Of a stretch of 64,000 bases of DNA, positions 50,645 to 59,472 are shown piece after piece; within the stretch, counting starts at the first letter, position 1; every line of letters starts with the position of its first letter. The DNA lies in contig NZ_JAFBFH010000006.1 of the NCBI RefSeq assembly GCF_016909185.1, positions 62,001 to 126,000 on the forward strand. The letters are read 5' to 3'. Under the pieces are notes generated by a model. It had not been told where the DNA came from, made no database searches, and saw only the letters and a list, made by a program, of their open reading frames with translations. The DNA comes from Siminovitchia thermophila. GTDB taxonomy: Bacteria > Bacillota > Bacilli > Bacillales > Bacillaceae_C. Both the position numbers and the translations under genes were made by a program.

Positions 50645-52000
50645 ATGAAAACTGTAGACGCAAATGAAATCTATGATAAAAGCGGCTTTAAACCCTTTCA
50701 TCTGAATTTGCTGATGTGGTGTTTTCTCATCATTTTGTTTGATGGGTATGACACGGCGATTTACGGAGCTGTCGTCCCTGTATTGATGGATGAGTGGTCG
50801 CTTACCCCCGTCCAAGCAGGAGCAATCGGCAGCTATACGGTCATTGGAACCGTCGTCGGGGCTGTTGGAATGAGTATCATTGCCGACAGAATCGGCCCGA
50901 AAAAAATTGTCATTGTAAGCGTAGTGATGTTCAGCTTGTTCACATTCTTGTCAGGATTTGCAAACACTCCTGTCTCTTTTGCTATTTTGCGCGTTCTTGC
51001 GGGACTTGGCCTTGGCGGTGTTATGCCGAACGTGGTTGCATTGTCAACCGAGTTTGCCCCAAAGAAAATAAGGAGCACAATGGTGGCTCTTATTTTTTGT
51101 GGCTATTCTGTCGGCTCGATGCTCATCGCTCTTATCAGCAAATTTGCTATTGAAACATATGGTTGGAAGCCACTTTTTTGGTTGGCGGCGATCCCGCTTT
51201 TACTCATTCCTTTTATGGTAAAGGCGCTACCTGAATCATTGCGAATATTGGCTAGTCAAGGAAGAAGCGATGAAATACGAAAAATATTGACAAAGACTGT
51301 TCCAAGCGAAAGGCTTAGTGAAAATACAATCTTTTCAACCAGTGGCAAAGAAGCAAAGGGCGTATCTATTAAAGTGCTGCTTAGTGAAAAGCGTGCGCTT
51401 AGCTCCGTCATGTTCTGGGCCATTTCTTTCAGTTGTTTTATTTTGATATATGCAATGAATACTTGGTTGACAAAGTTAATGATTCAAGCAGGTTATGATC
51501 TTAGTTCGAGCTTGCTTTTCTTGGCGCTGCTCAATGTTGGAGCGATTATCGGCACGATTGCCATTGGGCCCTTACTGGACAAATATGGTGCCAAAAAAGT
51601 GCTTGTTCCATTGTTCTGTTCAGGAGCCCTGTCACTCATATTTATTTCGGTCGCCAAGCATATCGTGCTGGCTTATCTACTTGTTGGCGTGATTGGAGCG
51701 GCTTCGATTGGAATTCATAACTTGCTTAATCCGGTCGTTTCACAATATTACCCGCCGGAGATCAGGTCGACAGCACTTGGAGTGATGATGGCCTTTGGAA
51801 GATTGGGAGGGATTTTGTCGCCGACTTTGGTAGGTCTGCTTATGTCGCAAAATTTGACTGTCCAGGGAAACTTTATGGCTATTAGCTTAGCCTGTGTTAT
51901 TGGTGCCGTTGCTATTTTGCTCGTTCAAGAAAAGTATGCGTATCAATATCAGTGTAAAGGTAGTCAAGGAATTCCCTTATATAAGAAACAGTCCAGTTAA
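50645..52000 (+). CDS. MFS transporter, aromatic acid:H+ symporter (AAHS) family
   Basis: 451 aa with 12 TM segments. The AAHS signature D-G-Y-D stands in TM1 (IILFDGYDTAIYGAVVP). The loop 2-3 MFS motif appears as GMSIIADRIGPKK. A related motif is repeated in the second half (GPLLDKYGAKK). Known members (PcaK, BenK, MhpT types) take up benzoate, hydroxybenzoates or phenylpropionates. Its start is 2 bp after the ligase stop, so it belongs to the same operon. Confidence 0.93.
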   Translation: MKTVDANEIYDKSGFKPFHLNLLMWCFLIILFDGYDTAIYGAVVPVLMDEWSLTPVQAGAIGSYTVIGTVVGAVGMSIIADRIGPKKIVIVSVVMFSLFTFLSGFANTPVSFAILRVLAGLGLGGVMPNVVALSTEFAPKKIRSTMVALIFCGYSVGSMLIALISKFAIETYGWKPLFWLAAIPLLLIPFMVKALPESLRILASQGRSDEIRKILTKTVPSERLSENTIFSTSGKEAKGVSIKVLLSEKRALSSVMFWAISFSCFILIYAMNTWLTKLMIQAGYDLSSSLLFLALLNVGAIIGTIAIGPLLDKYGAKKVLVPLFCSGALSLIFISVAKHIVLAYLLVGVIGAASIGIHNLLNPVVSQYYPPEIRSTALGVMMAFGRLGGILSPTLVGLLMSQNLTVQGNFMAISLACVIGAVAILLVQEKYAYQYQCKGSQGIPLYKKQSS

Positions 52001-52256
52001 AACGCCCTTTTGACACAGAGAAAGTGAGCGAATTTTAGAAAAACAACATACCAATCGTGACAATTGATCCGCAATGTCTATAACATTTTTAAAAATGACG
52101 ATCCCGGCTTTGGACTGAAATTTGTATACGTTTGCATCAGCTTATTCAGAAAGGACGAGCTTTCAAGGCAAAAAGACCGTGTCACATTCCACGACTCCTG
52201 CTATTTGATTTGGCTGGGCAATGACATTTGAATAGCGGTTAAACACTTCAAAAAAA

Positions 52257-52290
52257 CCCCGCAGAAACTTATCTTCTGCGGGGTTCGGTA
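52257..52290 (-). terminator. Terminator of the aminotransferase gene
   Basis: CCCCGCAGAA and TTCTGCGGGG form a perfect 10 bp stem with a 7 nt loop. The minus strand continues with a run of T. It may also stop the convergent MFS transcript. Confidence 0.88.
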
Positions 52291-52297
52291 TATATCA

Positions 52298-53623
52298 TTA
52301 TAAAGACTTTTGAATGTCAAGAATCGATTCTTTCAGGATGCTGACAAAGTCGTTTACGTCTTGTTCAGTCATGCAAAGTGGAGGGGAGTAAACGATTGTG
52401 TCTTTTTCCCAATAAGTAACATTTCTCAAGATGAGTCCACGCTCTCTTGCTTCTGCGACAACTTTTCCAGAAAGTTTTTCTTCGAAGCGTTCACCTGTTT
52501 CTTGGTTTTTGACGATTTCTATAGCGCCGATTAATCCGAGGTAGCGAACTTCACCAACGATATCTGTTTCGTTTTGAAGTTCTTTTAGCTTGCTGCCTAA
52601 AAGCTCTCCCATGACTCTGGAGTTTTCAACCATGTTTTCAGACTCTAAGATTTCGATGTTTTTCAAGCCGACGGCACAAGCTGTTGGATGTCCGCTGTAA
52701 GTGAATCCGTGCATCAATACCCCTTTGGAGTATTTGATTAAGTCTTGATGGATATGCTCACGTACAACAACTGCACCCAGTTGGATATATCCGCTCGAGA
52801 TACCTTTTGCTAACAGGAGTACATCCGGAACGATGCCGAAATGTTCGCATGCAAACATTTTTCCTGTACGTCCGAATCCGTTAATGACTTCGTCTGCAAT
52901 GAACAGAATGTCATGCTCGTCACAGATTTTACGAATTTCTTGGAGGTATCCTTCTTTCGGGAAGTTAACGCCTCCCGCACCTTGGATAGGCTCAGTTAAA
53001 AATGCAGCAATGGTATCTGCGCCTTCTTCTTGAATAGCTCTTCTGAAATCTTCTGGATCGTCCGGATCGATGTGAACAAATCCTGGCGCAAGAGAAGTAG
53101 TGAATTCATGGAAAGATTCGATACCTGTTGCACTTGTAGAGCCGGAAGCTACTCCATGATACGCTCTTCTGCGAGCGATGATTTTTGTTTTTTCTGGTTT
53201 GCCTTTTACTTTCCAATAATGACGTACGAGTTTATATGCCGAATCGTTTGATTCAGAACCACCGGACGTAAAGAAAACACCATTGAGATCTCCAGGTGTC
53301 ATTTCAGCTACTTTAGCAGCAAGGCGAATGGCTGGCTCATTACTAAAGCCGGTAAAGCTAGAGACATAAGCGCATTTTTCCATTTGCTCTTTGGCGACTT
53401 CAGCCAATTCTTTCCGTCCATAGCCAATATTAACATTCCAAAGAGACGCCATTCCTTCAATGTATTTTTTTCCATTCAGATCATAAACATGAACGCCTTC
53501 TGCTTTATCGAAAATAATGGAAGGACCTTTTTCTTGTTGATCTTGAAGTGAAGAAGTGGGATGAATAAAATATTTTTTATCCAATTCAACCAATTCTTGT
53601 CGTAACGCTTCGTTGTTGCTCAT
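52298..53623 (-). CDS. Class III aminotransferase (omega-amino acid / diamine type)
   Basis: 441 aa PLP enzyme. The fold-type I class III pattern is FIADEVINGFGRTGKMFACE, with the PLP-binding Lys in LLAKGISSGY near residue 282. FTSGGSESNDSAYKLVRHY and AYHGVASGSTSATG are also typical. It transfers an amino group from a beta-alanine-, GABA- or putrescine-like donor to a keto acid. Neighbouring genes (APC permease, amidohydrolases, carbamoyl hydrolase) support nitrogen-compound catabolism; the exact donor is unknown. GGAGCGATATCA precedes the ATG. Confidence 0.93.
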   Translation of the reverse strand: MSNNEALRQELVELDKKYFIHPTSSLQDQQEKGPSIIFDKAEGVHVYDLNGKKYIEGMASLWNVNIGYGRKELAEVAKEQMEKCAYVSSFTGFSNEPAIRLAAKVAEMTPGDLNGVFFTSGGSESNDSAYKLVRHYWKVKGKPEKTKIIARRRAYHGVASGSTSATGIESFHEFTTSLAPGFVHIDPDDPEDFRRAIQEEGADTIAAFLTEPIQGAGGVNFPKEGYLQEIRKICDEHDILFIADEVINGFGRTGKMFACEHFGIVPDVLLLAKGISSGYIQLGAVVVREHIHQDLIKYSKGVLMHGFTYSGHPTACAVGLKNIEILESENMVENSRVMGELLGSKLKELQNETDIVGEVRYLGLIGAIEIVKNQETGERFEEKLSGKVVAEARERGLILRNVTYWEKDTIVYSPPLCMTEQDVNDFVSILKESILDIQKSL

Positions 53624-53871
53624 TGATATCGCTCCTTTTTTCCAAATGTCGCTGTATCCAGTGGCATTATGTAATTAATCTTCACAACTATAGATTATAT
53701 ATGATTAATTTTAGAAAAGAAAGGGGTTGACTTCCTTTTTCCAAGATTTTGTGTAAGGAGTATTTGATTTGCCTCTTGTTAAAAAAAAGTAATTTTTGGA
53801 TCCAATTTAGGGGATGGATGGGAGCCGGCCATCATTAGTCCCGGCTTCGCCCCATATTCATGTTTCTACAG

Positions 53872-55227
53872 TTACGCTGTTCTATCTTGTGAATCGTTTT
53901 CCAAACTTAAATGAAGCTCAGGTGGTTTTTGTTTAAATCCTTTTGTTAAAAAGATCAGATAAATAAAACCGAGAGCAAACCAGATGCTTCCCAACACCTT
54001 TGAATGGATGTCCAAATTCAATAATAACCATATATCAAGCACGGCCCCAATACCCGGAAGGATCAAGTAAAGAATGGTTCCTTTGAAGGACCGTTCTTTC
54101 TTTTTAATAAAGTAATAAGAAATAACCGCGATATTGACGGAGATAAAGGCTATAAACGCTCCAAAGTTGATGAAAGACGCCACCAAGGTCAAGCTCAACA
54201 CTAAAGAAAGAAGGGAGATGGCGCTGATTAATAAAATATTATTGATAGGTGTTTTAAATTTGGGATGAAGCTTGCCAAAAAAACTCGGAAGTTGTCCGTC
54301 ACGTCCCATGGCAAATAGCACGCGAGAGGCACTTGCCTGGGAAGACATTGCCGATCCAAAAACCGTTACCGCATAAACGGCCAGAAATAAGGTGGCCATT
54401 AATTTGCCGCCAACAAAAGTGATGATCTCATGAGATGCTGAATCCGGGTCTGTAAATGTCGTGTGGTCCGGCCATACATTGTATGCAAAATAAGATACCG
54501 TCATGAAAACGGCTCCGCCTACAAGGGTGATCAACATGACAGCGCGGGGAATCGTCTTTTTCGGATTGACGGTTTCCTCCGCAAACGCCGTTGCCGAATC
54601 AAAGCCCAGGAATGAAAAACATAATAGGGCTGCACCGGCAACAATATAAGAGAAAGATTCATCCGGGTTGAAAAATGGCTTCACGTTTAAAAGGGTGCCC
54701 GTACCCGCTCCGCCAACAATTTCTTTTACGGAAAAGCCGATAAATATGAAGATAAACAACAGAGAAAATATCGTGATCATTGCATTGGCCATGGTGGCCA
54801 GCCTGATTCCTCTGGCATTGATGAGCGTAACGAGCAGAAGCATCCCCAGGATCCAAATATAGCTTGGGATGGCCGGAAAAGCCGCTGAGAAAAAGATGCC
54901 AAACAGCAAATAGTTGACCATCGGAATGAATAAATAATCCATTAGCACGGCCCAGCCGACCATGAAGCCGACGTGTGGGCTGATCGACTTTTGCGTGTAG
55001 GTGTAAGCTGAGCCGGCCGATGGCACGACTTTCGCCATTTGACCATAACTATAGGCGGTAAAAAGCATGACAATGAGCGCCAATAAATAGGATCCCGATA
55101 CCATGCCGTTCGACAATTCCGCAGCTATTCCATACGTGCTGAAAACAGTCGCCAGTGCCATAAATGAAAATCCGAAAAGTACAACCGGGATAAGGGTAAG
55201 GGAGCGCTTCATTTGGTCTTGTTGCAT
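53872..55227 (-). CDS. APC-family amino acid / polyamine permease
   Basis: 451 aa with 12 TM segments. The APC hallmarks are the unwound TM1 region (VLFGFSFMALATVFSTYGIAA) and FLGFDSATAFAEETVNPKKTIPRA in TM6 and loop. It imports an amino acid or amine. AAAAGGAGGATTTG precedes the ATG. The gene lies 74 bp after the amidohydrolase stop, so it is probably in the transcript of the sigma-54 promoter at 56994-57010. Confidence 0.92.
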   Translation of the reverse strand: MQQDQMKRSLTLIPVVLFGFSFMALATVFSTYGIAAELSNGMVSGSYLLALIVMLFTAYSYGQMAKVVPSAGSAYTYTQKSISPHVGFMVGWAVLMDYLFIPMVNYLLFGIFFSAAFPAIPSYIWILGMLLLVTLINARGIRLATMANAMITIFSLLFIFIFIGFSVKEIVGGAGTGTLLNVKPFFNPDESFSYIVAGAALLCFSFLGFDSATAFAEETVNPKKTIPRAVMLITLVGGAVFMTVSYFAYNVWPDHTTFTDPDSASHEIITFVGGKLMATLFLAVYAVTVFGSAMSSQASASRVLFAMGRDGQLPSFFGKLHPKFKTPINNILLISAISLLSLVLSLTLVASFINFGAFIAFISVNIAVISYYFIKKKERSFKGTILYLILPGIGAVLDIWLLLNLDIHSKVLGSIWFALGFIYLIFLTKGFKQKPPELHLSLENDSQDRTA

Positions 55228-55301
55228 ACAAATCCTCCTTTTGGCTTGTGAGCGGTTACGAATAAAATGTTGTATAAAGGGGCTTCAAACAAGGAAGCAT
55301 C

Positions 55302-56933
55302 TTATGGATGATTCACAAGCTTTTTTGTGTTTTTTTCATAAACTACTTTTCCATCAACCATTGTCATTTCAACTTTAGCATCGAGGATTTCTTTTTCCGG
55401 AACATGAAACAAGTTCCTGTCGAGAATAACTATATCTGCAAGCTTTCCTTTTTCTAATGTGCCCATTTCGTGTTCCCGGAACACGCTGTAAGCAGATCCG
55501 TAAGTATAGGCTCTTAAAGCTTGTGCCAATGTAATTTTTTCCTGTTCATTCCAAGTATCTTCCAGTGAATAATCTTTGCGTGTTACTGCATGATAAAGTC
55601 CCAGCATCGGATTTAGCGGTACAATCGGATAGTCGCTACTGTAAGGCATGACATGGCCTTCCTTGAAGAAGAGGGCGTTCGGATAAATATAAGGGAACTT
55701 TTCCTTTGAAACCCTTTCTGTATGGCTTTCTCTCGGCATTAAGGCCATATGGTAAGGCTGGACCGAAGGAAGCACGCCTAATTGTTTAAATCTTGGTATA
55801 TCTTCCGGGGCAATGACCTCAATATGTTCAAGGGTGTGGCGTGAGTCCCGCTTGCCATTTTCTTTTTGAGCATTTTCATATAGATCGAGGCCAAGCCGGA
55901 CAGCGCCATCTCCGATTGTGTGAAATTTAATTTGATAACCTTCCTTATCGGCGGCTGTGACCCATTCTTGAAGCTGTTCTTCGGAAAAGCCGATTTCACC
56001 TCTTGTTTCCGGTTTATCTTTATACACATCAAGCATGTAAGCGGTATAGCCGGTCACAACCCCGTCAATGAATTGCTTTAAACCGGACATTTTCAGCTTT
56101 GGTGAAGTGAATGTTGTCCGGAATTCATTTGCTTGTTCCCAATCACCATTTAGCGGTGGATATAGATGGATTCTGACAGTTAATAAATCGTTTTCATCAA
56201 ATTCTTTAAAAGTGGCGTACCCTTCCAACTGTTCATGGGCCCGGGACAAATAAAGGTCGTTCACTGCGGTCACACCAAAGCTTGCGGCGTGGTCCAAGAA
56301 AAGCTGTACCATTTTTCTTTTCTGTTCATCAGAAAAGTTATAGGCATATTCGCCAACGAGTGACATCGCGGATTCAATTAAAATGCCTGTTGGATGACCA
56401 TCCCCATCTTTATGAATGATTCCATAATCCGGGTTGGCCGTGTCCGGCTTTATGTTGGCGATATCAAGCGCTTTCGTATTGACCCAGCCATAATGCCCTT
56501 CTGCATGAATCAGAAAAACAGGCCGGTCAGAAATATACTGGTCAAGGATGTGCCGATCGGGAAAATGCTTGTCCCCCCATGCGGTATAATCCCATCCGGT
56601 TCCAATAATCCACGAGCTGTCAGGATGTTCATCTGCATACGCTTTCACTTTTTCGGCAGCATCTTTGGCAGATAACGTATCATTTAAAGGAACGGCATAG
56701 TAGTTAAAGAGACTCCCGGCCATAATATGAATGTGTGAATCAAAAAAACCTGGCGAAACGAGCTTTTCCCCGGCATCAATCAGGCGCGTTTCATCACTCA
56801 TGTATTTGTTTGCTTCCTGAGGTTTACATACAGCAAGGATTTTATTATCCTTTATGGCGACAGCCAGGTGTTCAGGATGTTCTTTTAAGCCTGTAAAAAC
56901 GGCTTTACTTTGTATGATCAGATCCGCTTTCAT
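55302..56933 (-). CDS. Amidohydrolase family protein (YtcJ-like)
   Basis: 543 aa of the amidohydrolase_3/YtcJ group. The metal-binding HxH is in SPGFFDSHIHIMAG (near residue 68). FHTIGDGAVRLGLDLY and HTLEHIEVI supply the later His residues, and SSDYPIVPLNPML the Asp. The natural substrates of most YtcJ proteins are unknown; hydrolysis of an amide or related C-N bond is inferred from the fold. It is the first gene after the sigma-54 promoter at 56994-57010. It is a paralogue of the gene at 59473. Confidence 0.92.
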   Translation of the reverse strand: MKADLIIQSKAVFTGLKEHPEHLAVAIKDNKILAVCKPQEANKYMSDETRLIDAGEKLVSPGFFDSHIHIMAGSLFNYYAVPLNDTLSAKDAAEKVKAYADEHPDSSWIIGTGWDYTAWGDKHFPDRHILDQYISDRPVFLIHAEGHYGWVNTKALDIANIKPDTANPDYGIIHKDGDGHPTGILIESAMSLVGEYAYNFSDEQKRKMVQLFLDHAASFGVTAVNDLYLSRAHEQLEGYATFKEFDENDLLTVRIHLYPPLNGDWEQANEFRTTFTSPKLKMSGLKQFIDGVVTGYTAYMLDVYKDKPETRGEIGFSEEQLQEWVTAADKEGYQIKFHTIGDGAVRLGLDLYENAQKENGKRDSRHTLEHIEVIAPEDIPRFKQLGVLPSVQPYHMALMPRESHTERVSKEKFPYIYPNALFFKEGHVMPYSSDYPIVPLNPMLGLYHAVTRKDYSLEDTWNEQEKITLAQALRAYTYGSAYSVFREHEMGTLEKGKLADIVILDRNLFHVPEKEILDAKVEMTMVDGKVVYEKNTKKLVNHP

Positions 56934-56993
56934 TTTTTTCTCCTCCCAAGTATTGATATGTTTATAGTGGTTGGGATTTACATATAATTATGA

Positions 56994-57010
56994 TGCAATT
57001 ATTATGCCAA
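56994..57010 (-). promoter_or_regulatory. Sigma-54 promoter of the amidohydrolase / APC permease operon
   Basis: The minus strand reads TTGGCATAATAATTGCA: TGGCATA-N4-TTGCA with GG and GC 12 nt apart. It lies 61 bp upstream of the amidohydrolase start. Confidence 0.8.
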
Positions 57011-57650
57011 CTATAAATTTACTTAAGTCGTGTCTATTCTTATACCTATTTCCCGAGCATTCTGTGTAAAAAAGATCTTGCGATCACGCAAAAAAACAGT
57101 TGTCCGGCTATAGTAGGAGGTTGAAGTAATCTTTTATGCTATTAATCATAAAATTGCTCTTTGAATAATACGATAATGCGATTTTACATAACCTATTCAA
57201 TTTTGCATTGATTAAATGAGAGAGTCGCTGATTGGCGCATCAAGCTTCGGGGTTCAGAAAATGCCGATGTTCGCAAAGCGAGAGGAAGATTTCGTACATG
57301 AGCTTTGGGGAATGGCCTTGCATTAAGAGGTCTATTACAAACGGCTTGAGGTCATGAATGGCAAGGAAGCCTATTAGAATGGATGTATTTCCGCGGTCCA
57401 ACATATTTATGGAAGATTGTTCACCTCGTTGGAAAGGCGGCTAAAAGATTTGCTTAATATATATCATTTTTCATCCATAAAGGGCATCATGTATTTTTCA
57501 ATGATGGACCCATGATACAATGTTCCAGCCAGCATCAGCATAAACGGGTACTCTTCCGTTCCAGACAAAATCCGAATCGCAAGTGCCAAGTGTACACTTA
57601 TGTGTCCAGCAAATCGGAAAACGGGGATTTGTGTTTTTGATCAAATTAAA
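57011..57650. other. Intergenic region without recognised gene
   Basis: Short frames on both strands lack ribosome sites and recognisable products. The stretch around 57230-57440 has slightly higher G+C and may be the remnant of a coding sequence, but no family could be named. No RNA seen. Confidence 0.35.
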
Positions 57651-57942
57651 GGGGTTGAGACACAAGCAAATATTAAATAGCAAAAAAATCCCTATCATCT
57701 CTACGTCAACATATTTTGACTACGCTAAAAGCTTGCGTATATACCTAGGACAATTTATCCGGCATGTAAGGTGCCGTAAGCCTCCCACTTCAAAATCTTG
57801 CGTGAATACAAAAGGTCTAAGTGTGAGAAAACGGCACCTAAATGCCCGATTGGTTCAACTAACATTCAGTAGAAGACCTACTGAATGAAGTTTCACTTTA
57901 TTGTTCGTTTTTTAACAGCTGATTTAGTTATGTCCCGGTCCC
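57651..57942 (-). mobile_element. MITE-like structured repeat, short copy
   Basis: The ends are GGGGTTGAGACACAAGC and GTTATGTCCCGGTCCC. Read on the minus strand it carries one module of the element at 4328-4893: the short hairpin (CATTCAGTAG/CTACTGAATG, 57863-57887) and the long AGGTGCCGT/ACGGCACCT stem (57768-57839). The CCTAGGTATATACGCAAGC tail and the AATCCCTATCAT end follow. It lacks the nested GACTCCTGCGGG insertion. Confidence 0.65.
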
Positions 57943-58000
57943 TTTGTGTTTCCTGCACACTTCCATCTTTGATGGAAAGGTACATGAAACATTTATAATA

Positions 58001-59443
58001 TTAAACGACTTTTTCTTCATAATGGACATTTGAGTTGTTGGATTTGGTCAGTAATGAAATAACGACTACCAAAATGGTTGACACCGGCAATCCAATAAAA
58101 ACGGGATGAATGCCGAATGGATGTCCTGCTACTTGCCAACCTACCGCAATAAACAGCCCGATCCACATTGCCCATGTGCCGCCCGCTTTCGTAGCGCCCT
58201 TCCAAAATAACCCGAAAATGACCGGTGCCAGCAGGGAGGAAACTAACATCGCTGTTCCCGTTACCCACAAATTAACGAGTTGCGGAATATATAATGCGAG
58301 CAGCAAAGAAAATAGGGAAACAAATATGACTGATAAACGACTGTATGCTAGAAGCTTTCTATCGTTTTGAAGCTTGAGACGCGGCTTAATAATATCGTTG
58401 ACAATAGAAGAGGCCCCTGCCATGAAAAACGAGTCCGCCGTAGAAATAACGGTAGCCAATAAAGCAATGATCATTACAATAATCATTGGAAAATTGAAAA
58501 CATTCCCGATGATTTCATAGTAGCTCAATGTCGGATTAATGTCTCCCATCTGTAAGCCGTACTTGCCTGCTACTCCAATCGTAATCACGAAAAATCCTGT
58601 TAAAAATGCCAGTACGATGGAAATCCAGTAGCCGCGTGTGGTCGTTTTCAAATCTTTTGCCGCCCAAAATCGTTGCCATAGATCCTGTCTGACAAATTGA
58701 TAGGCGCCAATCGTTAATAAATAGACGAAAACTTGCGTGGCCGAAATGTTGAAGACGCTCAAATTGGCTCTTTCATTCATTGCCAGGGCGTTTTCTGTCA
58801 TATTTCCCCAGCCGCCAGATGCAATAATAACAACAACAAACAATGTGAAAATTCCAATCGTCTGGATTGTTCCATGAAAGGCGTCTTGCCAAATAACGGA
58901 TTTCATCCCGCCAAAGTACGTTTTGAGCGTCAGCATAATCCAGCTAATGATAATTCCTGTTGTGATGCTAAGTCCGATGGTCAAATTCAAAATAGTCGCA
59001 ATGGCAACAAATTGCATGCCGGTTATGGCACTGTAAGCAATTAAAATACTGATGACTGTTGGAAAGCGGGCCCCTTCCCCGAAGCGCAACGTTGTAAAAT
59101 CGGCAATCGTAACCATATTGTATTTTTCTCCATATTGGCGAATCTTTTTAACAAAGAAAAACATTAAAATGATACCCGCAAAAAGGGTGCCGAAGTTCAG
59201 CCAATGCTGGCCCATGCCAAACCTGTACCCATTTTCCATATAGCCGAGCAAAGTGGACCCGCCGACAGCGGTGCCGACGAACGTCAGGATTAATGGGAAA
59301 ATGGAGACGGATCTTCCGGCTACGTTATAATCATCATACGTTTTGATACTTTTTTGATTTATATAGAGAGAGACTCCAAATAGAAACAGGAAATAGACAA
59401 TGACAAGTCCACCCAAAATCATTTGTTCTTGTGAATGATACAT
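58001..59443 (-). CDS. Sodium:solute symporter (SSS family)
   Basis: 480 aa with about 13 TM segments. SSS features are the N-terminal TYDDYNVAGRSVSIFPLILT, GTAVGGSTLLGYMENGYRFG, and the Na+-site TM8 region AVISTADSFFMAGASSIVNDI. It takes up an organic solute with Na+. It is the third gene of a leftward operon after the carbamoyl hydrolase and a YtcJ amidohydrolase (gaps of about 30 bp), so it probably imports their amide-type substrate. Confidence 0.93.
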   Translation of the reverse strand: MYHSQEQMILGGLVIVYFLFLFGVSLYINQKSIKTYDDYNVAGRSVSIFPLILTFVGTAVGGSTLLGYMENGYRFGMGQHWLNFGTLFAGIILMFFFVKKIRQYGEKYNMVTIADFTTLRFGEGARFPTVISILIAYSAITGMQFVAIATILNLTIGLSITTGIIISWIMLTLKTYFGGMKSVIWQDAFHGTIQTIGIFTLFVVVIIASGGWGNMTENALAMNERANLSVFNISATQVFVYLLTIGAYQFVRQDLWQRFWAAKDLKTTTRGYWISIVLAFLTGFFVITIGVAGKYGLQMGDINPTLSYYEIIGNVFNFPMIIVMIIALLATVISTADSFFMAGASSIVNDIIKPRLKLQNDRKLLAYSRLSVIFVSLFSLLLALYIPQLVNLWVTGTAMLVSSLLAPVIFGLFWKGATKAGGTWAMWIGLFIAVGWQVAGHPFGIHPVFIGLPVSTILVVVISLLTKSNNSNVHYEEKVV

Positions 59444-59472
59444 ATTGATTTCTCCTCGTTTCAGGGATATTT

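Noticed and set aside
57498-57888. Frames of 66 and 101 codons
   Set aside because: The plus-strand one runs through the MITE-like element and the other has no ribosome site.
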